From Planctomycetaceae bacterium (GTDB taxonomy: Bacteria; Planctomycetota; Planctomycetia; Pirellulales; UBA1268), in the NCBI GenBank assembly GCA_009691925.1, contig SIAG01000147.1:1-9389 (forward strand): DNA of 9,389 nucleotides, written 5' to 3'. Position numbers and translations under genes: made by a program. Positions 1-5,248 of the stretch are shown one piece after another; the first letter of the stretch is position 1, and the number at the start of each line of letters is the position of its first letter. The notes under the pieces were generated by a model. It was not told where the DNA came from and searched no databases. It saw nothing but the letters and a program-made list of their open reading frames with translations.

Positions 1-213
1 GACATGTTCTCGAAGGTCAAAGTGGAGGGGGACGGCCAGTCGCCCCTCTACAAGACGCTCACCACCCAGGCCAAGCCGAACGGCGACGTGAAGTGGAACT
101 TCGAGAAGTTCATCATCGGCAAAGACGGCGCGATCAGCGGCCGCTTCGCCACGCAGGTCAAGCCCGACGACCAGGCCTTCGTGAAGGCGATCGAGGCCGA
201 ACTGAAGAAGTGA
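1..213 (+). CDS. Glutathione peroxidase family protein, C-terminal part (5' end outside window)
   Basis: The frame is open from base 1 to a TGA at 211-213 and gives about 70 residues of a protein whose start lies upstream of the window. The ATG at base 4 is an internal Met, not a start. The fragment carries the glutathione-peroxidase C-terminal signature: 'FSKVKVEGDGQSPLYKTL', then 'KWNFEKFIIGKDG' and 'GRFATQVKP'. The Trp and Asn of WNF belong to the family's catalytic tetrad (Cys/Sec, Gln, Trp, Asn). The catalytic Cys/Sec and the Gln would be in the missing N-terminal half, so I cannot say whether it is a Cys enzyme. Bacterial members reduce peroxides, usually with thioredoxin as reductant. 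Family members are about 160-185 residues, so a little under half is visible. The gene converges on the glycosyltransferase operon and ends just before a GC hairpin. Confidence 0.9.
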   Translation, partial: DMFSKVKVEGDGQSPLYKTLTTQAKPNGDVKWNFEKFIIGKDGAISGRFATQVKPDDQAFVKAIEAELKK

Positions 214-250
214 TCGCTGAACCGCCGATCGCTTCCCGTCCGATCCTCGC

Positions 251-284
251 CCCCCGTCCCCTCCCCGCCTGACGGGGACGGGGG
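251..284. terminator. GC-rich hairpin between convergent genes
   Basis: There is a perfect 11-bp inverted repeat (251-261 pairs with 274-284, CCCCCGTCCCC / GGGGACGGGGG) around a 12-base loop. It sits between the peroxidase stop (213) and the stop of the leftward GT2 gene (298). Its position and symmetry suit a bidirectional transcription terminator. There is no T-tract on either side, so it is not a canonical intrinsic terminator. It may instead stall polymerase or protect mRNA 3' ends. Confidence 0.5.
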
Positions 285-297
285 CGCGGGGGAACGG

Positions 298-1368
298 TCA
301 GGCGGCCCGGGCTCCGGGGTGGTCTTCATGACCGGCATGACCGGCATGACCGGCATGACCGGCTTCGAATTCGGCGTGCCCGATCGTCTTCTTCACCACC
401 CACGACGGCCGCCCCTGGACCTCGCGGTAGGTGCGGATGACATATTCGCCGACGAGGGCGACGGCGCTAGTCTGGATCGCCCCGACCAGCGCAATCAGCG
501 CAGTGATCGTGGCCACGAGCGTGCCGTCCCCGGCGGGCATGAGACAGGCCAGAACGGCCCCCCCGACAGCCAGCGTCGTGAGCAACCCTGCCCCCCACCA
601 GGCGGCCCGCAGGGGCGTATCGGACGAGAGCATGACCGCGTCGAGCGCCAGTTGGAGCAGCTTCCGCGTCGAGTATTTTGTCTCTCCGGCAGTGCGGGCG
701 TGGCGGTCGTACCAGACCGGCTCCTGCCGGAAGCCGGTCCAGGCCACGAGTGACCGCAGATACCGCCGCTTCTCTGGCAGTCCGCAGACGGCGTCGACCA
801 CGGCCCTGTCGAGGAGCTTGAAGTCGCCGGTGTCGACCGGGATCGGATAGGGAACGAGACTAGCGAAGAAGCGGTGGAAGCAGCTCGCGGTGATGAGCTT
901 GAACCAGGTTTCCCCCTCCCGCGACCGCCGCCGGCCGTAGGCGACGTCGGCCCCAGACCGCCAGCACTCCACCATCTCGGGGATCACTTCGGGGGGATCC
1001 TGGAGATCGGCGTCGATGATCACCACCGCATCGCCGCGCGCCTGGGCGAGCCCGGCCGACATCGCCGACTGCTGGCCGAAGTTTCGCGACAGCTCAATGA
1101 CCGTCGCGCGGGAATCGCCGGCCGCGATCGCCTCGAGGCGCGAGAGCGTCCCGTCGCGGCTGCCGTCGTCGATGTAGAGGATCTCGAAATCCATCCCTGT
1201 CGACGGGAGCGCCGCGACGAGCCGCTGATGGGTCGACTCGATCACGTCCTCCTCGTTGTGGCAGGGAATGACAATCGACAGCAGTCCCCGGGAGGCGGGG
1301 CGCTGCCCGTTCACCGGGCGGTGCGGGAGGATGTCGGGGCCATGTTGGGAAGAGGCTTGAGTGGTCAT
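298..1368 (-). CDS. GT2-family membrane glycosyltransferase (polyprenyl-phosphate sugar synthase, GtrB/ArnC/DPM1-like)
   Basis: This 356-aa protein probably transfers a sugar from a nucleotide donor to undecaprenyl phosphate on the cytoplasmic face of the membrane. Visible motifs: the GT-A fold start 'SIVIPCHNEE' (31-40), 'ILYIDDGSRDGT' (63-74), 'LSRNFGQQSAMSAGL' (93-107), the metal/nucleotide DxD-like 'DADLQDPPE' (119-127), 'DTGDFKLLDR' (179-188), and 'AGETKYSTRKLL' (227-238). Two membrane segments follow (about 255-275 and 284-307), then 'GEYVIRTYREVQGRP', typical of the GtrB/ArnC branch. The start ATG at 1368 overlaps the upstream stop as ATGA (1365-1368) and has a GGAGAG ribosome site at 1378-1383, 9 nt away. 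It is last in the three-gene leftward operon, whose other members are ArnT-like transferases that would use its lipid-linked product. The oddity is a histidine-rich tail with four AGH repeats (336-347), absent from the family core. The transferred sugar cannot be told from sequence. Confidence 0.93.
   Translation of the reverse strand: MTTQASSQHGPDILPHRPVNGQRPASRGLLSIVIPCHNEEDVIESTHQRLVAALPSTGMDFEILYIDDGSRDGTLSRLEAIAAGDSRATVIELSRNFGQQSAMSAGLAQARGDAVVIIDADLQDPPEVIPEMVECWRSGADVAYGRRRSREGETWFKLITASCFHRFFASLVPYPIPVDTGDFKLLDRAVVDAVCGLPEKRRYLRSLVAWTGFRQEPVWYDRHARTAGETKYSTRKLLQLALDAVMLSSDTPLRAAWWGAGLLTTLAVGGAVLACLMPAGDGTLVATITALIALVGAIQTSAVALVGEYVIRTYREVQGRPSWVVKKTIGHAEFEAGHAGHAGHAGHEDHPGARAA
328..363. 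repeat. Four perfect 9-bp tandem repeats coding an Ala-Gly-His tail
   Basis: ATGACCGGC occurs four times in a row on the + strand. On the coding (-) strand each copy reads GCC GGT CAT (Ala-Gly-His), giving residues 336-347 of the GT2 enzyme. More His residues flank it (331, 350). Because the unit is 9 bp, gain or loss of copies would keep the frame. All copies are identical, which suggests recent expansion by slippage. Confidence 0.9.
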
Positions 1369-3209
1369 CGTGTGAGGCTCTCCGTAGCGGCCTGGCGGGC
1401 TGGGGCGGAGGCTGTCCTGCCGATAATGAGGAAGTCGCCGTCCTTGAAGAGCGGACGAACGCGCCCCACGATTCCAGTGCCAGAAGGCAGATTCGGCTCG
1501 ATCGTCCGCAGCCCTTCCTCCGTGACCAAGAGGACGCGGTCTCCGCCCGAGGCGAGATCGGCGAGGGCCCGGTCGGCCTGCTCCGGACGCCATTCGTTGA
1601 CATGCCCGCGGGCGTAATAGACGACGTTTGGCGTGTTTTGCCCGTAGGTCGACAACCGGGCCGTTCCCCCGGCATGACGATGAGCCTGTTCGACGAGGCC
1701 GGGCAGCGCGTTGGCGCTGGCGATCCGCGCCGCGGCGGGGCCGACGGCCAGCCCGGTGTAGACCAGCGACAGGCCCACCATGGCAGCCAACGGATCGAAT
1801 CGCCCGCTGCGCGCCCCCCACCAGCAGGCCGCCGCACCGAGGATCGGGACGAGGCCGACCAGCGCCGCTGATGTCGCCCCCGCCAGGCCGTGTTGGCTGG
1901 CGACGAGGATCGTGGCCGTCGTGGCGATGCCCCCGAACACGACCCAGCCGAGGCCTGCCGCAAGCCACCGGGGCATGGCGACCGACCCGCGGTCGACCAG
2001 GCGCGTGGCTGTCGCGGCGACGATGAGGGCGGCGGCGGGGTAGGCGGGGAGGACGTAATTGGGCAGTTTCGTCGCGGCCAGGGAGAACGCACCGACCCAC
2101 ACCGAGAGCCAGAGGAGGCCGAGGCCGAGCCCGCGCCGCTCGGGCGCTGGGGTGTCGGCGCGGGTGGCCCGCCAGGTTGCCACGACGATGGAGAAGGGGA
2201 GGAAGCACGACCAGGGATAGAAGCCGACGAGCATCGCCAGGAGATGGAAGAAGATGCCGCCGCTGTGATTCTCCATCGGGGCTGCGAAGCGGCCGACGTT
2301 GTGAATCAGGAAAAATCCCGCCGGCCATGCTCCGTTGGTTCGCAGGCCGACCGTCACATACCAGGGAGCGGCGACGGCGAGCATCGCGAGGATGAGGATC
2401 AGCGGACGAATGAACGCCACCGCCCCCAGGCCGGCTCTGATCGCGGCGCGGATCTGCCGGCCGACCGACGCCGACGGATCACGCCCGGCCTGCCAGGCCA
2501 GCGCCGCGACCCACGGCAGGATCACCGCCAGCGGTCCGACAATGCCGACCGGCCCCTTGCAGAGAACGGCGAGGCCGCCGAGGGCTCCGATCAGAGCGGC
2601 CCGGCCGGCGGGGAGCCGCGGCGGGCTCGCGCCCCGGGGACCGGTCGAGTTGGAGCCGGTGGAATTGGGGCCAAGGAGAGACTCGGCGGCGAGGACCGTC
2701 ATCCAGGTCGTCAGGGCGGTGAGGATCGCATCCGGGGTGGCAGCATGAGACTCGATCCCGACCAGGAGGCACCCGATCCAGGCCAGCGCCGCCACCACGC
2801 CGGTGCGGGGGGAGAACCAGACCGTGCCAGCACGGAGCAGGGCGAGCGCTGTGGCGAGGGCCGCCAGGGCCGAGGGGATCCGGGCGGGGATCTCGGAGAC
2901 GCCAAACAGCCGGTAGCAGGCGGCCATGCACCAGTGCATGAGCACCGGTTTGTCGACGGCGAGCGTGTCGTTGTACATCGGGACGACCCAGTCGCCCGTC
3001 TCGAGCATCGTCCGCGCGATCGCCGCGAAGCGCGGTTCGTCCTCATCCCAAAACGGCATCGGGGCGAAGCCGACCGCCAGCGTCACCGCTGCGGCCACGA
3101 CAACCACCACCAGCGGGTGCCGCAGTGTGGAGCCGTCCTTGGCGGTCGTCGGGGCAACGGGCATCGGGCCATTGCCAGAGGGGCCGCTGGCGGTGATGTG
3201 GCTGCTCAT
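1365..3209 (-). CDS. ArnT/PMT-type membrane glycosyltransferase (GT83/GT39-like), second of a tandem pair
   Basis: This 614-aa polytopic membrane protein is of the ArnT kind, which moves a sugar from undecaprenyl phosphate to an envelope acceptor on the outer face of the membrane. An N-terminal stretch of about 31 hydrophilic residues precedes the first membrane segment (about 32-50). Then come the acidic first-loop motif 'WDEDEPRFAAIARTMLETGD' (54-73) with 'KPVLMHW', 'SHAATPDAIL', 'CKGPVGIVGPL', 'APWYVTV', 'HNVGRFAAPMENHSGG', 'GFYPWS' and 'FSLAATKLPNYVLPAYPA', all in family order. The soluble C-terminal end contains 'QNTPNVVYYARG'. It is a full-length paralog of the upstream gene. The ATG at 3209 overlaps the upstream stop as ATGA (3206-3209) but has no clear Shine-Dalgarno, so it probably depends on translational coupling. 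An in-frame ATG at 3233 (8 codons longer) with GGAG at 3245-3248 is an alternative. The loop after the TPDA motif holds a duplicated NSTG. Sugar and acceptor are unknown. Confidence 0.9.
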   Translation of the reverse strand: MSSHITASGPSGNGPMPVAPTTAKDGSTLRHPLVVVVVAAAVTLAVGFAPMPFWDEDEPRFAAIARTMLETGDWVVPMYNDTLAVDKPVLMHWCMAACYRLFGVSEIPARIPSALAALATALALLRAGTVWFSPRTGVVAALAWIGCLLVGIESHAATPDAILTALTTWMTVLAAESLLGPNSTGSNSTGPRGASPPRLPAGRAALIGALGGLAVLCKGPVGIVGPLAVILPWVAALAWQAGRDPSASVGRQIRAAIRAGLGAVAFIRPLILILAMLAVAAPWYVTVGLRTNGAWPAGFFLIHNVGRFAAPMENHSGGIFFHLLAMLVGFYPWSCFLPFSIVVATWRATRADTPAPERRGLGLGLLWLSVWVGAFSLAATKLPNYVLPAYPAAALIVAATATRLVDRGSVAMPRWLAAGLGWVVFGGIATTATILVASQHGLAGATSAALVGLVPILGAAACWWGARSGRFDPLAAMVGLSLVYTGLAVGPAAARIASANALPGLVEQAHRHAGGTARLSTYGQNTPNVVYYARGHVNEWRPEQADRALADLASGGDRVLLVTEEGLRTIEPNLPSGTGIVGRVRPLFKDGDFLIIGRTASAPARQAATESLTR

Positions 3210-5011
3210 GGGGTCGGGGCTGGGGCGTGCCATGCCAGGGGGGTCTCCGGACTCTGGGCGTGTGGGGCGGCGATCGGATCGCCGTGTTCGTGGGGCGCGG
3301 CGCGGGGGCCGATGACGAGCAGGCCGGGGCCGAACAGGGGATGTTCTCTGGCAATGACCCCGTAGCCAGTGGGCAGGGGGGAAGGAAGGTTCATCTCGAA
3401 GCGGGCATCGACGAGGAGGTGGGCATCGGGCCGCCCCTCGAGATGGGCGCTGACCGCCTCGGTGGAGTGCAGTTGTGGGATCGTGTCGGCGGCATAGAAA
3501 ACGACGCTCGGCGGAACGCTCCCGAATCCGGCCCAGGCCCCCGCCACGGGACGTGCCGCAAGCCCGTCTACGAGGCGCTGGGCGGCACGGGCCCCACCAA
3601 CCAGATCGCTGCCGACGGCTGCCAGCAGCGTGACCACCAGGCAGGCGCTGATCGCGAGCGCCCCGAGGGCATCCTGGCGTCGTCCCCTGGATTGGAGGGT
3701 CCAGGCCGCTACGGCCCCGGCCGCTGGGATCAGGCCGATCGGTGAAAGCAGCTGCAACGCGGGGATCCCCAGCGCGGAGGCGAGTGCCAAGCCGATCCCG
3801 ATCCCGATCCCGGCGAGGAACAGAATGGACCACGCCAACCGCATCACCCCGTCGATCGCCGCGCCTGGAACGCGGCACCACCGGGTGCAGATCGCTTCGC
3901 CGGCTGCCCACGAGGCGAGAAGGTCGCCGGTGATCACCGCCAGCGCCGGATAGGCGGGCCAGATGTAGCCGGGGAGTTTCGTGCCCGCCGACGAGAAGGC
4001 GATCACCCAGGTCGCCAGCCAGCAAATCATCGGTCGGATCGCATCCCGCCGCGCTGCAGCCGGTTCGCCGACGGGCCCGGCTGTGGGGCCGACGATCACG
4101 GCCGCGTGCACCAGCGCCGCGGCGAGCACGATCGACCACGGAAAGAAGCCGATGGCGAGGACGGCGGGGTAGTAAACAAACGCCGATCCGTCGTGCCCCT
4201 CCATCGGAGCCTGGAATCGACCGACGTTGTGGACGAACAGGAAGCCCTCCAGCCAAGCGCCGCCGGTGCGGATCGTGACCGCGGCGTACCAGGGGAGGGC
4301 GACGGCCGCCGCCGTTCCCGCGATCAACGGGAGGCGGAGGGCCACGACGGCCCGCCACAGTCGGGGGATCCGGGGAATAGGGGAAGCCCGGTCATCCCAG
4401 GCCTGCCAGAGCGTGAAGGCGAGGAAGGCGACGAGCGGCATAACCAGGCCCAGCGGCCCTTTGGCGAGCACCGCACACCCGAGGGCAGCGCCGCAGGCGC
4501 AGGCACTCCGCCACGATCTCCAGCCCGGCCCGAGTTCGCCTCCCGCCCGCCGGTGTCCCATCACGAAGCACCACAGGCCGAGCGTCGTGAAGAAGACAAG
4601 GGGGGCGTCGGGGGTGGCGGACCGCCCCCCCACGGCCGTCCAGACGCAGGTGGCCATGGCCAACCCGGCGAGCAGTCCGGCGTGGGCTCCAAAGCCGATC
4701 CTGCCGATCCGCCACACGAGCAGGCAGGTGAGGGTTGTGAGGATGGCCGAACCGAGGCGGGCGCCGGTTTCGTTGCGGCCGGCAACGGCGAAGCCGGCCA
4801 GATGGACCCAGTTGACGAGGGCCGGCTTCTCAACCCGGAGGCGGCCATTGAAAGTCGGAACGACCCAATCCCCCCGCTCCAGCATGGCCAGCGAGCAGGC
4901 GGCGTTCTTTGGTTCGTCCTCGTCCCACAGCGCCGGCCCCCCCAGATTCGTGAGGAGCACCAGCGCCGCGGCAACGGTAACGACGACGGCGTGCAGACGC
5001 GGCGGGATCAC
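3206..5011 (-). CDS. ArnT/PMT-type membrane glycosyltransferase (GT83/GT39-like), first of a tandem pair
   Basis: This 601-aa polytopic membrane protein is the first gene of the leftward operon. It starts directly with a membrane segment (about 7-23) and carries the ArnT-family landmarks in order: 'WDEDEPKNAACSLAMLERGD' (29-48) with 'KPALVNW', 'GRSATPDAPLVFF', 'AKGPLGLVMPLVAF', 'LPWYAAV', 'HNVGRFQAPMEGHDG', 'GFFPWS' and 'FSSAGTKLPGYIWPAYPA'. The acidic residues of the first outer loop are the catalytic region in ArnT/PMT enzymes. The start is read as GTG at 5011 because GGGAAGG (5021-5027) lies 9 nt upstream and no in-frame ATG is close. An uninterrupted C11 run lies just 5' of that site on the coding strand. 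The stop overlaps the next ATG as ATGA. Similarity to the downstream gene runs through the C-terminal soluble part ('SVVFYAAD' versus 'NVVYYARG'), indicating an old tandem duplication. A (GIGIG)-type glycine/isoleucine run is encoded by a hexanucleotide repeat at 3794-3811. Confidence 0.9.
   Translation of the reverse strand: MIPPRLHAVVVTVAAALVLLTNLGGPALWDEDEPKNAACSLAMLERGDWVVPTFNGRLRVEKPALVNWVHLAGFAVAGRNETGARLGSAILTTLTCLLVWRIGRIGFGAHAGLLAGLAMATCVWTAVGGRSATPDAPLVFFTTLGLWCFVMGHRRAGGELGPGWRSWRSACACGAALGCAVLAKGPLGLVMPLVAFLAFTLWQAWDDRASPIPRIPRLWRAVVALRLPLIAGTAAAVALPWYAAVTIRTGGAWLEGFLFVHNVGRFQAPMEGHDGSAFVYYPAVLAIGFFPWSIVLAAALVHAAVIVGPTAGPVGEPAAARRDAIRPMICWLATWVIAFSSAGTKLPGYIWPAYPALAVITGDLLASWAAGEAICTRWCRVPGAAIDGVMRLAWSILFLAGIGIGIGLALASALGIPALQLLSPIGLIPAAGAVAAWTLQSRGRRQDALGALAISACLVVTLLAAVGSDLVGGARAAQRLVDGLAARPVAGAWAGFGSVPPSVVFYAADTIPQLHSTEAVSAHLEGRPDAHLLVDARFEMNLPSPLPTGYGVIAREHPLFGPGLLVIGPRAAPHEHGDPIAAPHAQSPETPLAWHAPAPTP
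3794..3811. repeat. Three tandem GATCCC hexamers inside the first ArnT-like gene
   Basis: GATCCC is repeated three times. On the coding strand it gives an alternating Gly-Ile stretch within a membrane segment of the 601-aa transferase. Copy change would keep the frame. It is a minor low-complexity feature. Confidence 0.7.
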
Positions 5012-5020
5012 GGCGGGGCA

Positions 5021-5027
5021 CCTTCCC
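5021..5027 (-). promoter_or_regulatory. Ribosome binding site of the leftward glycosyltransferase operon
   Basis: On the minus strand this reads GGGAAGG, with a 9-nt spacer before the GTG at 5011. It supports the GTG start of the 601-aa ArnT-like gene. It directly abuts a homopolymer run (5028-5038), which may change its accessibility. Confidence 0.55.
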
Positions 5028-5038
5028 GGGGGGGGGGG
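5028..5038. repeat. 11-base G/C homopolymer (G11 on +, C11 on the operon's strand)
   Basis: Eleven identical bases in a row lie between the candidate leftward promoter and the ribosome binding site of the operon's first gene. Such tracts mutate by slippage. Here the tract is outside the coding region, so length change would alter the leader and not the frame. The exact count may also be uncertain because homopolymers are hard to sequence. Confidence 0.85.
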
Positions 5039-5046
5039 AACGAACG

Positions 5047-5060
5047 CGACCGCGCGGTCG
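5047..5060. promoter_or_regulatory. 14-bp perfect palindrome in the divergent region, candidate operator
   Basis: CGACCGCGCGGTCG is a perfect palindrome. It lies downstream of the candidate leftward promoter and upstream of the leftward start codon, within the expected leader. A second overlapping pairing is possible: CGCGACC (5045-5051) with GGTCGCG (5064-5070). It could bind a dimeric regulator or form a leader hairpin. In sequence this GC-rich, chance cannot be excluded. Confidence 0.4.
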
Positions 5061-5080
5061 GGTGGTCGCGCGGGGCGGGG

Positions 5081-5109
5081 ACAGTAGGGGGAGCCACCGG
5101 GCAGGTCAA
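5081..5109 (-). promoter_or_regulatory. Candidate sigma-70-type promoter for the leftward operon
   Basis: On the minus strand a TTGACC -35 box (5109-5104, 5 of 6 to consensus) and a TACTGT -10 box (5086-5081, 3 of 6) are separated by 17 nt. Transcription would begin near 5074, leaving a leader of about 63 nt before the GTG at 5011. The -10 is weak, so this is a candidate from spacing and position only. Confidence 0.4.
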
Positions 5110-5170
5110 GCCATCCGGCCCCCGCCGCAGGCCCGGTTTGGAGGCTGGTTTGGCGGCGTTCCGGGGCCGG

Positions 5171-5198
5171 TTGACCCCGCCTGCAAGATGGGTATCTT
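5171..5198 (+). promoter_or_regulatory. Candidate sigma-70-type promoter for gyrA
   Basis: A TTGACC -35 box (5171-5176) and a TATCTT -10 box (5193-5198, 4 of 6) are separated by 16 nt. Transcription would begin near 5205, about 44 nt before the TTG start. The -10 overlaps a small dyad (AAGAT 5185-5189, ATCTT 5194-5198). The region is the only locally AT-richer patch between the two divergent genes, which fits a promoter. Confidence 0.5.
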
Positions 5199-5208
5199 CA
5201 AGCTTTTG

Positions 5209-5224
5209 CGGCGGTTTCCCGCCG
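5209..5224 (+). promoter_or_regulatory. Small hairpin in the gyrA leader
   Basis: CGGCGG (5209-5214) and CCGCCG (5219-5224) pair perfectly around a TTTC loop, between the candidate transcription start and the gyrA ribosome site at 5236-5240. It leaves the ribosome site free. A regulatory role is possible but not shown; a 6-bp GC stem is common in this composition. Confidence 0.3.
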
Positions 5225-5235
5225 ACGCGGAAGCT

Positions 5236-5240
5236 GGGAG
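5236..5240 (+). promoter_or_regulatory. Ribosome binding site that sets the gyrA TTG start
   Basis: GGGAG with an 8-nt spacer precedes the TTG at 5249. No in-frame ATG exists near the conserved N-terminus. The other in-frame option, GTG at 5342, has no comparable purine box at a suitable distance. Confidence 0.55.
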
Positions 5241-5248
5241 AGTGGCCG

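Noticed and set aside
328..363. A CRISPR or transposon-end repeat at the 9-bp array
   Set aside because: The units are directly adjacent without spacers, lie in frame inside the GT2 coding region and have no neighbouring mobile or cas genes.
1369..2328. Extended N-terminus on the GT2 gene (open frame back to 2328)
   Set aside because: The upstream part is Arg/Pro-rich, overlaps the ArnT-like gene in another frame and adds no domain. The ATG at 1368 has both an ATGA overlap and a ribosome site.
1890..3365. A 491-codon open frame on the + strand opposite the second ArnT-like gene
   Set aside because: It is Gly/Arg/Asp/Glu/His-rich with no motif and lies opposite a well-supported membrane protein gene, so it is a shadow frame.
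3210..4358. Extended N-terminus on the second ArnT-like gene, giving a 997-residue product
   Set aside because: The added part is an Arg/Gly-rich shadow of the first ArnT-like gene. Family homology starts after the ATG at 3209 (or 3233).
4106..5248. The gyrA reading frame stays open for about 380 codons upstream of the chosen start
   Set aside because: This stretch lies antisense to the first ArnT-like gene and across the divergent promoter region, is Arg/Gly/Pro-rich with no family resemblance, and the GyrA homology begins only after 5340. It is a high-GC shadow frame.
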